DNA of 64,000 nt from contig NZ_AP023362.1 of assembly GCF_018326285.1 (NCBI RefSeq), positions 5,146,001 to 5,210,000 of the forward strand, in the 5' to 3' direction. The notes beneath the pieces were generated by a model. It did no database searches. It had not been told where the DNA came from and saw nothing but the letters and a program-made list of their open reading frames with translations. Each line of letters begins with the position of its first letter. The stretch's first letter is position 1. This document shows positions 27,031 through 35,418 of the stretch, one piece after another. The translations under genes and the position numbers were made by a program. This DNA comes from Mycolicibacterium sp. TY81 (GTDB taxonomy: Bacteria > Actinomycetota > Actinomycetes > Mycobacteriales > Mycobacteriaceae).

Positions 27031-28215
27031 CTATTTCGCGGTCAGCAGCAGGTATTGGGATGCCATTCGTTGTGTGGCGTCGAACGGCTGCAACGAGGAA
27101 GCCACGTACACCCACCTATCGAATGACGCGGTGCAGTCGTAGACAAGCGCTTTCACTTCCGCATAATTGATCGCCCGGCACTTGGCCGCGGGGAGTCCGG
27201 GTACGGTCGGGCCAGGTTCGCTGGGGCTGCTACCGCCAGGCTCGGCGAGCTTCTGCGCGAGCTGCGCCGCGGTCGTGGCGTCTTTGGCCCGGTAGAGGTA
27301 GGTACCGCGTACCGAGATGACGTCGACGCCGGCTGCCGTCAATGCCGCGGCGGTTTGGACTGGGTCGTCTTCGAAATGAAGGAGGCCGCGTGGCCCCCAC
27401 AAGCCCTGGTTTGCCTTGTGTTCCTTGGTGGGCACCGTCCTGCTCAACAGTCCTTCTGGATCGGTCTGCATGGTGGCGAACTGACTGGGATCGGTGGGCT
27501 TGAAGTTGTCGATTCGACTTGCCTGAAGGTCTAACGACTTGGTCGCCAGTTGCAATGAAACGCCGGGGCTTTCCTGTGCTGTGCCGCTTTGAATCAACAC
27601 ATATGGGCCATGCGGGGAGATGATCGAGGTGGCGAACGTTCCATCAGGCATGGTGACTTGGAGCGCCTGCGATTCCGGATGTCCGGGTATCGGGAGATTG
27701 AGTTTCGTCGAGGGATCGTGGATGCCCGGGTGCCGTGTGTAGAAACCAGATGCTGCGGCAGCCGCTTCGTCGGGGCTTGGAAAGCGCAAAACGGTGTTCT
27801 GCAGTTTGCGGAGGTGGTCGGCGTCGACGTCCGTGTGGCGGCCGGAGCCGAATCCGTAGATCAAGTGGTGCTGTTGCGCCAGTTGGTCGAGCTCGGGCGA
27901 CAGGAGCGATACGACACTGAACAACAGACCGGTCGAAGTGAAGCCGACGTGCAGTAGCTGCGGGTCAATCTCCCATGGCCCGACCACGTAGTCACCCATG
28001 CGTTCGCCGTCGATAATCCGGCCGCTCTCGGGCCCGGGTTTCATGGCTGGTCCGGGCTTCGGCACCGTCGGGTAGTTGCCCGGGTTCAGCAGGCTGACTA
28101 TGGCGTCACCCGGCTTGAATGACGGGTCTTTCGTGGCATCGCCGGTCGTCACCGTGGTGCAGCCGGCCAACAGTGCCACGGCCGCGGTCGCCGCGGCCAG
28201 CTTGGCGATCTTCAT
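27031..28215 (-). CDS. Lipoprotein, copy 2 of a tandem paralogous pair (DUF7373-like)
   Basis: The 394-residue protein has signal peptide and lipobox LLAGCTT. It shares with copy 1 the opening DATKDPSFKPGDAIVSLLN, the block PTDPSQFATMQTDPEGLLSR and an identical C-terminal stretch FDATQRMASQYLLLTAK, with a divergent centre (about residues 95-225). It lies 10 nt downstream of espL, so it is probably co-transcribed with the ESX-1 genes mycP1-eccE1-espB-espL. A gap of 157 nt separates it from copy 1, the only sizeable break in this arm. Function unknown; it should be anchored on the outer membrane-facing surface. Confidence 0.78.
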   Translation of the reverse strand: MKIAKLAAATAAVALLAGCTTVTTGDATKDPSFKPGDAIVSLLNPGNYPTVPKPGPAMKPGPESGRIIDGERMGDYVVGPWEIDPQLLHVGFTSTGLLFSVVSLLSPELDQLAQQHHLIYGFGSGRHTDVDADHLRKLQNTVLRFPSPDEAAAAASGFYTRHPGIHDPSTKLNLPIPGHPESQALQVTMPDGTFATSIISPHGPYVLIQSGTAQESPGVSLQLATKSLDLQASRIDNFKPTDPSQFATMQTDPEGLLSRTVPTKEHKANQGLWGPRGLLHFEDDPVQTAAALTAAGVDVISVRGTYLYRAKDATTAAQLAQKLAEPGGSSPSEPGPTVPGLPAAKCRAINYAEVKALVYDCTASFDRWVYVASSLQPFDATQRMASQYLLLTAK

Positions 28216-28225
28216 TCAGTGACCG

Positions 28226-28564
28226 CTACGGCTGGGCGGGCGGATTACCGGCCGTGATCTCGGCGACGAGCTCGTTGAGGCGGGCCCGGTCGGCGTTGAT
28301 GGACTCGGTGGCCTTCGCCGTCGCGTTGCCCAAGGCCTCGTTGATGCGGGCTTCGACGGTTTCCGCGCCGAGGCGCAGCAGGCCGTCCTCGATGAACAGG
28401 TCCGTCAGCCAGTGGTGGCCGTTGAGCGTGACCTCGACGGTCTTGGCCTCGTCGGTCGCGGTGAACGACTCGGTGTTCATCTTGGCGAGCTGCTCGTCCA
28501 TGACCGACTGCAGACGCTGGGCCTGCTGGAGAACCGCAGCGACCTCGGGGTGCATCTCGATCAT
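28226..28564 (-). CDS. espL: EspL, ESX-1 accessory protein
   Basis: The 112-residue protein matches M. tuberculosis EspL (115 residues): MNTESFTATDEAKTVEVTLNG, HHWLTDL, IEDGLLRLGAETVEARINEAL. The fold looks like the YbaB/EbfC family of small nucleoid-associated-like proteins. EspL is cytosolic and in M. marinum is needed for stability or secretion of ESX-1 substrates. It overlaps the 3' end of espB by 4 nt, so translation is coupled, and is followed 10 nt later by a lipoprotein gene. The usual next gene, espK, is absent. Confidence 0.92.
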   Translation of the reverse strand: MIEMHPEVAAVLQQAQRLQSVMDEQLAKMNTESFTATDEAKTVEVTLNGHHWLTDLFIEDGLLRLGAETVEARINEALGNATAKATESINADRARLNELVAEITAGNPPAQP

Positions 28565-30132
28565 TTGGTGTCCTTCTTGTCATCGATCTTGGTGCGACGC
28601 CGGTGTCCGATGACGCCGTCGGTGAAGGCCCGGTCCTCCTTGTACAGGACCTCGTCGGGCGACAGGTTCGCGTTGCGCTTCTTCTCCTTGCCGCCTTCGC
28701 GGCCAGCGCCGTGGCCGCCCATGCCGCCACCCATGCCGCCACCCATACCGCCGCCGCCGACCGGAGGGCGGCCCGCGGCCTGGCTGGCGCCACCGGCTGC
28801 CGCACCACCGGCACCCACCGCGGGCGCGACGGCTGCCGGCTGCATGGGCTGGCCGCCCAGCCCACCGCCACCGCCTCCGGACCCGCCGCCCGCGCCGCCG
28901 CCCGCGGACGCCGGGCTCACGCCGGGGCCGTCGGGCAGACTCGGCATCTCCGGCTTGTCGCCGCCCAAGCCGCCGGGCATGCCACCGCTCGGTGAACCCT
29001 GTCCGGAGCCGCCTGACGGCGAGCCGCCACCGGAAGGTGAACCGCCAGAGGGTGATCCGCCGCCTGCGGGCTTCTGCTCACCGGCAGAAGCCGGGCTGAC
29101 GCTCGGCGACTCCGGAATCGATGGCGTCGCACCACTCGGGGTGCCACCGCCGCCACCGGCCGATGGTCCACCTCCACCAGGTCCTTGGGGCGCGCCTGTG
29201 CCGTTGCCGTCTTTCTTCGCCACGTCTCCCGGCTTGACGGCCGGCCACGGGCTCGACCCGAAGTTGGGTGGTGGCGGGGTGACGAGGGATCGGATCGTCG
29301 CCTGCTGCGCGTACTTGGCTCGTACGGTGTCGGATTCTTGCTGCTTGGTGGCGTGGCCGGTGAAGAAGTCGTATGCCGCCTGACCGACTGTCGCGAGCAC
29401 GCTGGCGTTCTCGTAGTCCGCCACGTCCTGCATGCTGGGATGCTCGGGTCGCCTGCCGCCATGGATCGTGGATAGTTCGATGGCCTGGACGGCCAGGTTG
29501 TTCGCTGCCGCGGTCATCGCCGTCAGCCACGTCGAGTAGTCCTTCAGCGCCGTCTCCGCGGCTTCGGCAGCGTCGCCTTCCCACTCGACGCCCGCCATGT
29601 TGAACTTGCCGTTCAGTTCAGCCAGTTTCGCTGCCACTGCAGTCATTTTCGCGCCGAACTCGATCATCGAGGCGCCCTGGTCGCCGCCGTTGATCTGCTT
29701 GGCGGCCACCTCCCAGTCCATGCCGGGATTGCTGGGGTGCGATTCGGCTCCGCCAAGCGATTCGAGCATCCAGGGCAAGCTGCCGACCGGGTCTGAAGGG
29801 GCTGGTGCCGGGGGCAGGTTGGGCGTGATCGGTGCACCACCGCCAGCGCCCAGCTCGGTGGCATTGATGCCGGATTTCCCGGCTGCGTCGGCAGCGTCGT
29901 AAGCCGCGGCGGCCGCCCGTAGGCAGGCCGCCAGTCGCCGATTCTGAGCCCGCCCAGCCTTGAGTGCGGCGTCGAGCTGCTGCAGGTTGTTCTTGAGGAA
30001 ACCGGTGGCCTCTTGCGCGATGGTCAACTCGCATGGCGCATTGGGCGCCGGCGGCAAGGTCGGCAGGTCTACGTCGACTTCAGCGGCCTTGGCGTTCAGC
30101 GTCTCCGAGGAGACTTTCAGTTTTCCAGCCAT
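28561..30132 (-). CDS. espB: EspB, secreted ESX-1 protein
   Basis: The 523-residue protein (460 in M. tuberculosis) has an N-terminal PE/PPE-like helical domain (about 1-290) with the export motif YDAAD near residue 78 and a WxG turn (VEWEGDAAE). A Gly/Ser/Pro-rich C-terminal region with SPSGG repeats follows, ending in a charged tail (KIDDKKDTK). EspB is exported by ESX-1, processed by MycP1 in its C-terminal region, and forms a heptameric ring with the PE/PPE-like domain. The longer low-complexity region explains most of the extra length. It is 14 nt downstream of eccE1 and overlaps espL by 4 nt. Confidence 0.94.
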   Translation of the reverse strand: MAGKLKVSSETLNAKAAEVDVDLPTLPPAPNAPCELTIAQEATGFLKNNLQQLDAALKAGRAQNRRLAACLRAAAAAYDAADAAGKSGINATELGAGGGAPITPNLPPAPAPSDPVGSLPWMLESLGGAESHPSNPGMDWEVAAKQINGGDQGASMIEFGAKMTAVAAKLAELNGKFNMAGVEWEGDAAEAAETALKDYSTWLTAMTAAANNLAVQAIELSTIHGGRRPEHPSMQDVADYENASVLATVGQAAYDFFTGHATKQQESDTVRAKYAQQATIRSLVTPPPPNFGSSPWPAVKPGDVAKKDGNGTGAPQGPGGGGPSAGGGGGTPSGATPSIPESPSVSPASAGEQKPAGGGSPSGGSPSGGGSPSGGSGQGSPSGGMPGGLGGDKPEMPSLPDGPGVSPASAGGGAGGGSGGGGGGLGGQPMQPAAVAPAVGAGGAAAGGASQAAGRPPVGGGGMGGGMGGGMGGHGAGREGGKEKKRNANLSPDEVLYKEDRAFTDGVIGHRRRTKIDDKKDTK

Positions 30133-30146
30133 CTACTTGCTCCCCC

Positions 30147-31532
30147 TCACTTCTCCAGCGCCATCTGGAACCGGCTCTCCTCGCGCGGGTTGATCAGCTG
30201 GATGGGCAGCTGACGGTGGCGCGGGGTATCGATGAAGTTGTGGCGCAACAGAATTCGTGAAATACCCGGGTGTGGACCGAGGTAGGTGGTGGCGTTGGGC
30301 CACACCACCTTCGGAACGTTCCCGATCCGGGCGTTGATGAACCCCGCGAATTCCTTGAACTGCGGCGCCAAGGTGACGACGGCCCCTGCCGCCGCCGAGC
30401 GGACCACGAACTGGGTGAACACGTGTGCGTCGCCGAGGTTGATCGTCGAGTCCACGTTGTCGAACGGCATGTACACCGGGTAGCGGTCGGCGGTCTCCCC
30501 CACGAGGACGCCGGCCGAGCCGATCGGCAGCTCGTAGTGCCGGTCGGTGATCGGGCTCAGCCCCTCCAGCGCGGCGCGTTGGCCACCGAACAGACACGAG
30601 AAACCGCGCGGCGTCGTCGGCGTGGCCAGCGTGGTCAGCAGCACGGTCGCCGTCGGCGCTTGACCCGGCTTGACCCGGACGCGGGTGATCGTGTGGTCGG
30701 CGCGCGCCGACCACCACATGTTGGGACCGCCGGGTGCCGAGTAGGCCGCGGTAAATGTGCTGCGGCCCTTGATGGTTGACCACGTCTCGCGCTCGAAGCT
30801 GATCGCGGTCGCGCGGTCGTACTCCTCGAAGCTGCGGGCGGGGCGGGCGTCGATGCCGTGGCTGGCCAATTGATCGGCGATGCGGGTGGTGGTCGCCACC
30901 AGGTAGCTGGCCAGGCCGGAGACCCCGGTGCCGCGGCGCAGGGCCGACCGGCGGGTCTCGTCGGGGTCGGCGCGCAACACGATCCAGGTCCGCCGGTTGG
31001 CGGGGGCGGCGTAGGGGCCGACCACCTGCTCGTACAGCGCGACGACACTCGAGGGCGCGGTCTTGCCGACGCGGTAGCCGGCCGAGACGATGTCCGCCTC
31101 GAGATCCGGTGCGTGCGCCGCGAGCAGCTGCTCCACCAGTCGGGTGTCGAGGTTGTCGTCGGTGAAGGCCTCGCCGTTGACGATGACGGTCGGGGTGAAC
31201 GAGCGCGGCACCAGTTCGACAAGCGAGACCAGGTGGTCACCCAGCCAGCGCACCGCGACGTGGTCGCCGGGCATGACCGTCGCGCCGACGGCCGGTTCCG
31301 ACGGTGCCGGCGGGGCGACCTTGCGTCGGCGCTGCCAGGCGAACATCGCGGCGATCCAGCCTGTCAGCCGCCGCCCGCGGATGGCGAGGACCGAGAACAG
31401 CGCGATCAGGACACCGAGGGTGATGCCCAGCCACAGCAGATTGAAATGCATGCACAGCAGCACGACCGCCGGCACCAGCGTTGCCGCCCACAGCAGGTGC
31501 CCCGTGGTGAAGCGGAGCCCGAAGTGCCTCAT
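30147..31532 (-). CDS. eccE1: EccE1, ESX-1 membrane core subunit
   Basis: The 461-residue protein (462 in M. tuberculosis) has two N-terminal membrane helices (about residues 10-55; HLLWAATLVPAVVLLC then LGITLGVLIALFSVLAI) and a cytosolic/peripheral domain. EccE lies at the outer edge of the EccBCDE core complex. The ATG at 31532 overlaps the mycP1 stop by 4 nt (ATGA), so this start is preferred over a much longer open frame on the same strand that runs antisensically out of phase through mycP1. Confidence 0.94.
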   Translation of the reverse strand: MRHFGLRFTTGHLLWAATLVPAVVLLCMHFNLLWLGITLGVLIALFSVLAIRGRRLTGWIAAMFAWQRRRKVAPPAPSEPAVGATVMPGDHVAVRWLGDHLVSLVELVPRSFTPTVIVNGEAFTDDNLDTRLVEQLLAAHAPDLEADIVSAGYRVGKTAPSSVVALYEQVVGPYAAPANRRTWIVLRADPDETRRSALRRGTGVSGLASYLVATTTRIADQLASHGIDARPARSFEEYDRATAISFERETWSTIKGRSTFTAAYSAPGGPNMWWSARADHTITRVRVKPGQAPTATVLLTTLATPTTPRGFSCLFGGQRAALEGLSPITDRHYELPIGSAGVLVGETADRYPVYMPFDNVDSTINLGDAHVFTQFVVRSAAAGAVVTLAPQFKEFAGFINARIGNVPKVVWPNATTYLGPHPGISRILLRHNFIDTPRHRQLPIQLINPREESRFQMALEK

Positions 31533-32881
31533 CGGCGCCTCAGCGCACGGCGGGTCACCGCACCCAGGCCGAGCAGCACGATCAGCGCGGCACCGGCCAC
31601 GACGACCATCGTGATCGGCCCGCGGTCCGGCGGCGGGATGTACACCGGCGGCGGAATGCTCTTGACCTGGTAGGGCGCCTGCTTGGGGCCGGCGGGAACG
31701 TCCCACGTCAGCGCCGCCACCGGGTCGATGACACCGGCGCCGACGTAGTTGTCCACTCCCCCACCGGGATGGCGTGCCGTCGCGGTGATGCGGGTGACGA
31801 TCTGTGCGGCGGTCAGGTCGGGGAAACGCTGCCGCAGCAGGGCCGCCAGGCCCGAGACGTACGCCGCGGCGAACGATGTGCCGTTGATGGGGATGGGGCC
31901 GTCCTGTCCGTTCAGCGCGTTGACGGGATTGCCGTCGTAGCCCAGTGCGGTGTCGCCTTCGGCGGGGGCGGCGGCACCGACCCAGGGGCCGGACATCGAG
32001 AAGTTGCTGGGCTGGCCCTGCGGCCCGATGCCGCCGACGGTCAGCACCAGCGGCGAGTACCAGGCCGGCGAGACGATGGTCTGCACCTGCTTCCAGCCCC
32101 GCGGGTCCGACGGCACACTGACGTCCGGCGGCGGGTTCTGGTTGCAGTCCTGGCCGGTGTTGCCGGCGGCCACGATGACCACGGCGTTCTTGACGTTCAC
32201 CGCGTAGGCGATGGCGGAACCGACGCCGGTCTCGTTGATGGCCCGGGTCACCTTGTAGCAGGCGGCCTCGGAAATGTTGATGACCTGTGCACCCAGGTTC
32301 GCCGCGTGCACGATGGCGCGAGCGAGGCTGCGCAGCGACCCGGCGGTCTGGGTGGTGTTCGGATCGTTGGGATCGCTGCGGGAGTCTTTCGGCTGAAATG
32401 CCTCCGAGGTCTGGCGCAGCGATAGGATGCGGGCTTCGGGCGCGACGCCGATGAACGCGTCCGTCGGTGCCGGACGGCCGGCGATGATCGACGCGGTCAG
32501 GGTGCCGTGGGCATCGCAGTCCGACAGGCCGTTGCCGCCCTTGTCGACGAAGTCGCCGCCGGGCTCGGCGGGGACCCGCGGCGAGGCGTTCACGCCGGTG
32601 TCGATGACGGCGACGGTGACGCCTGCTCCCGTCGCAAACTTCTGTGCCTCGGCGAGGTGCAGATAGTCGGCCGCCCACGGCTTGTCGGCGAAGTTGGTGT
32701 TCGGCAGCACGGTCGGTGCGGAGCAGATCTTGCGCTGCTCCATCGGCTGATCGGGGCCGGTGTCGTCGGGCGGGACGGCGCCGGGGTCGATGGCCGGCGG
32801 TTCGATGGCGAGTGCGGGCGGGGCGCTGGCGACAGCCAGCAGCAACGCAGCAGCTACGGCGGCTAGACGACGCACGAGCAA
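31529..32881 (-). CDS. mycP1: MycP1, mycosin subtilisin-like protease of ESX-1
   Basis: The 450-residue protein (446 in M. tuberculosis) has a signal peptide (1-25), the catalytic triad Asp94 (VAVIDTGVN), His125 (CDAHGTLTAS) and Ser336 (NGTSFAAAYVSG), the N-terminal extension TGPDQPMEQR typical of mycosins, and a C-terminal membrane helix with an arginine-rich end. MycP caps the periplasmic side of the ESX complex, stabilises it and cleaves EspB. A TTG at 32881 is the longest sensible start; the GTG at 32875 is an alternative that keeps the signal peptide. It is the first gene of the minus-strand arm; 187 nt separate it from ptsH, presumably containing its promoter. Confidence 0.95.
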   Translation of the reverse strand: MLVRRLAAVAAALLLAVASAPPALAIEPPAIDPGAVPPDDTGPDQPMEQRKICSAPTVLPNTNFADKPWAADYLHLAEAQKFATGAGVTVAVIDTGVNASPRVPAEPGGDFVDKGGNGLSDCDAHGTLTASIIAGRPAPTDAFIGVAPEARILSLRQTSEAFQPKDSRSDPNDPNTTQTAGSLRSLARAIVHAANLGAQVINISEAACYKVTRAINETGVGSAIAYAVNVKNAVVIVAAGNTGQDCNQNPPPDVSVPSDPRGWKQVQTIVSPAWYSPLVLTVGGIGPQGQPSNFSMSGPWVGAAAPAEGDTALGYDGNPVNALNGQDGPIPINGTSFAAAYVSGLAALLRQRFPDLTAAQIVTRITATARHPGGGVDNYVGAGVIDPVAALTWDVPAGPKQAPYQVKSIPPPVYIPPPDRGPITMVVVAGAALIVLLGLGAVTRRALRRR

Positions 32882-33068
32882 CCGCCCCCACCATGGGGAC
32901 GACCGCTCGTGATGTTCCGAGTCCCCCGTGACATTTTTCCCGCTACGACACCGCCGCGAACCGCGATGCCCTCCCCATACGCATGTAGCACGAATTCATA
33001 CTAGTGGTGCGTAGTGGGGGCTCTGTGCGCTTTCTGTGGCTGCTGGGAGTGACCCCGAGCCGTGCCCG

Positions 33069-33326
33069 TCAGGCGTCGAGGTCCTGTGCCACCAGGTCAG
33101 CGACGGTGGCCAGGGCGGTTTCGTCGTCGGAGGCCACCGTCACCTGCGCTCCGTTGCCTGCCCCGAGCGTCATGATCATCAGTGCCGAGCCGGCGTCCAC
33201 GGGTTCCCCGCCGTCGACCGCGAGGGTGACCTGGGCACCGGAATTGATGACGGCCTCGGAGATGACGGCCGCCGGACGGGCGTGCAGGCCGATGGCGGAT
33301 CCGACGGTGACGGTCTTGCTGGGCAT
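33069..33326 (-). CDS. ptsH: HPr phosphocarrier protein of the PTS
   Basis: The 85-residue protein has the HPr active site GLHARPA with His15, which accepts phosphate from PtsI and passes it to the fructose IIA domain. The segment DAGSALMIMTLG contains the serine position (Ser47 by count) equivalent to the regulatory Ser46 of Firmicute HPr. The gene is downstream of fruA with a 45-nt gap and an AAGGAGAAGC binding site, as the last gene of fruR-fruK-fruA-ptsH. Confidence 0.95.
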   Translation of the reverse strand: MPSKTVTVGSAIGLHARPAAVISEAVINSGAQVTLAVDGGEPVDAGSALMIMTLGAGNGAQVTVASDDETALATVADLVAQDLDA

Positions 33327-33371
33327 TGCTTCTCCTTGTGATTGTTGGGTTTGTTGCTTGATCGGGACGTT

Positions 33372-35393
33372 CTAGCTGTTGGCCGGCTGCAGGGCCGCGG
33401 TGGTGTCGACCGGCGGGAGCGACCGGCCCGCGCTCTTGGCGGCGATCACCGCGAGCGCACTGCAGACAGCGCCGACGACGACGGCCACCACGAACCAGAT
33501 GAGGTTGCCGATGGCGAAGAAGACGAAGATGCCGCCGTGGGGCGCCTTGGAGGTCACGTCGAAGGTCATGACCAGGGCGCCGGTCACCGCGCCGCCGAAC
33601 ATCATCGACGGGATGACCCGCAGCGGATCGGCGGCGGCGAATGGGATGGCGCCTTCGCTGATGAAGCACGCGCCGAGAAGCCATGCGGCCCGGCCGTTTT
33701 CGCGTTCGGGCTCGGTGAACAACCGGGGCCGGACGGCCGAGGCCAACGCCATGGCCAGCGGCGGCACCATTCCGGCGGCCATGACGGCGGCCATGATCCG
33801 CAGCGATGCGACGTCGGTGATGTTCAGCCCGGCGGCGGCGAAGGAGTAGGCGGCCTTGTTGACCGGTCCGCCCAGGTCGAAGCACATCATCAGGCCGAGG
33901 ATGACGCCCAGCAGGATCAGTGAACTGCCGGACATGCTGCCGAGCCAGTGGGTCAGCCCGGAGGTGACGGCGGCCAGCGGACGGCCCAGCAGGAGGAACA
34001 TCGAAAGGCCGACGATCAGTGAGGCGCCGAGCGGGATCACCACCACCGGCATCAGGCCGCGGAACCACTGGGGCACCTTGAACGAGCTGATCCACAGGGC
34101 GGCGAACCCGGCGATGAGACCGCCGACGATACCGCCGATGAATCCGCCGCCCACCGTGACGGCCACCGCGCCCGCGGTGAAACCCGGTGCGATGCCGGGA
34201 CGGTCGGCGATGGCGAAGGAGATGTACCCGGCGAGCGCGGGAACCAGGAAGCCGAAGGCCAGTCCACCCAAGGTGAAGAGCACGGCGCCGAGGTACTGCA
34301 TCAGCCCGCCCGCCGGCAGGTTGGTCAGCGAGTTGGTGGTCGCGATGATGTGTGCGAGCGAATCCGATTGCCCGGCAGGCTTGTTGGCGATCTCATATCC
34401 CGCGAACAGGAAGCCGAGCGCGATCAGCAGACCGCCGGCCGCCACGAACGGGATCATGTAGCTGACGCCCGTCAGCAGGATCTGGCGCAGCCGGGTGCCC
34501 CAGCCCAGCCCGCCGCGAGTATCGGTGGTGGCGGCCCCGGCGGTCTCGCCCTGGACTCGGGGGGCCTGCGGATCCTTCGCCGCGGCAACGGCTTCGGCAA
34601 TCATGGTGTCGGGTTCGTTGATGGCCCGCTTCACACCGGAGGCGACGACGGGCTTGCCGGCGAAGCGCTGCTTGTCCTTGACCCCGACATCGGTGGCGAA
34701 GATGACGGCGTCGGCCGCGGCGATGGTTTCGGGGGACAGTGGGGTGGACCCGGACGAGCCCTGGGTTTCGACGCTGAAGTGCACCCCGGCGCGGTCGGCG
34801 GCCAGTTTCAGGGCATCGGCGGCCATGTAGGTGTGGGCGATTCCGGTGGGACAGGCCGTGATCGCGATGATCGAGGCTGTGGGCGCCGGTTCGGCAGCAG
34901 GTGCGGCGGGGGTCGGCGCCGGGGGTGTGACCGCGGCTGCCGGTGTCGGGGCGACCACGCCTTCGACGAGTTCGACCACCTCATCGGCGGTGCCCGCGCC
35001 CCGCAGCTGTTCGACGAAGTCCTTGCGGACCAGGGCCCGGGCCAGGCTGGACAGCAGCTTCATGTGCTCGGCACCACCGGAGTCCGGGGCGGCGATGAGG
35101 AAGGCGAGGTCGGCGGGGCCGTCGGGTGCGCCGAACGGGACCGCGGGCGCCAGCCGGGCAAACCCGATCGTCGGTTCGTCGACGTGGGGCGATCGGCAAT
35201 GGGGGATGGCGATGCCGCCGGGAAGCCCGGTGGCGGACTGGGCTTCGCGCGCCAGGGCGGCTTCGACGAGTCCGTCTCCGTTGGTGGCGCGACCTGTTTC
35301 GGCCATCCGGGCGGCCAGCAGTTCGATCACATTCTGCTTGTCGGGGCCGGCGTCGACGTCGAGTGCGACGAGGTCCGAGGTGATGATCGGCAT
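33372..35393 (-). CDS. fruA: Fructose-specific PTS permease, IIA-IIB-IIC fusion
   Basis: The 673-residue protein has a IIA domain with phosphorylated His65 (GIAIPHCR), a Pro/Ala linker (150-172), a IIB domain with Cys181 (AITACPTGIAHTYM) and a C-terminal IIC transport domain of about eight to nine membrane helices (from about residue 310; contains GGGFIGGIVGGLIAGF). It takes up fructose and releases fructose-1-phosphate inside the cell using phosphate from PtsI and HPr. 25 nt downstream of fruK. Confidence 0.95.
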   Translation of the reverse strand: MPIITSDLVALDVDAGPDKQNVIELLAARMAETGRATNGDGLVEAALAREAQSATGLPGGIAIPHCRSPHVDEPTIGFARLAPAVPFGAPDGPADLAFLIAAPDSGGAEHMKLLSSLARALVRKDFVEQLRGAGTADEVVELVEGVVAPTPAAAVTPPAPTPAAPAAEPAPTASIIAITACPTGIAHTYMAADALKLAADRAGVHFSVETQGSSGSTPLSPETIAAADAVIFATDVGVKDKQRFAGKPVVASGVKRAINEPDTMIAEAVAAAKDPQAPRVQGETAGAATTDTRGGLGWGTRLRQILLTGVSYMIPFVAAGGLLIALGFLFAGYEIANKPAGQSDSLAHIIATTNSLTNLPAGGLMQYLGAVLFTLGGLAFGFLVPALAGYISFAIADRPGIAPGFTAGAVAVTVGGGFIGGIVGGLIAGFAALWISSFKVPQWFRGLMPVVVIPLGASLIVGLSMFLLLGRPLAAVTSGLTHWLGSMSGSSLILLGVILGLMMCFDLGGPVNKAAYSFAAAGLNITDVASLRIMAAVMAAGMVPPLAMALASAVRPRLFTEPERENGRAAWLLGACFISEGAIPFAAADPLRVIPSMMFGGAVTGALVMTFDVTSKAPHGGIFVFFAIGNLIWFVVAVVVGAVCSALAVIAAKSAGRSLPPVDTTAALQPANS

Positions 35394-35418
35394 GGGTGTT
35401 CCTTTTGAATAGAACGGA

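Noticed and set aside
28900..29110. Short GC-rich repeats in the espB 3' part as a regulatory repeat
   Set aside because: They encode the SPSGG low-complexity tail of EspB and are in frame.
30147..32894. A 915-codon frame extending eccE1 through mycP1
   Set aside because: The extra N-terminal 450 codons are an Arg/Pro-rich out-of-phase reading of mycP1; the ATGA overlap at 31529-31532 marks the real eccE1 start.
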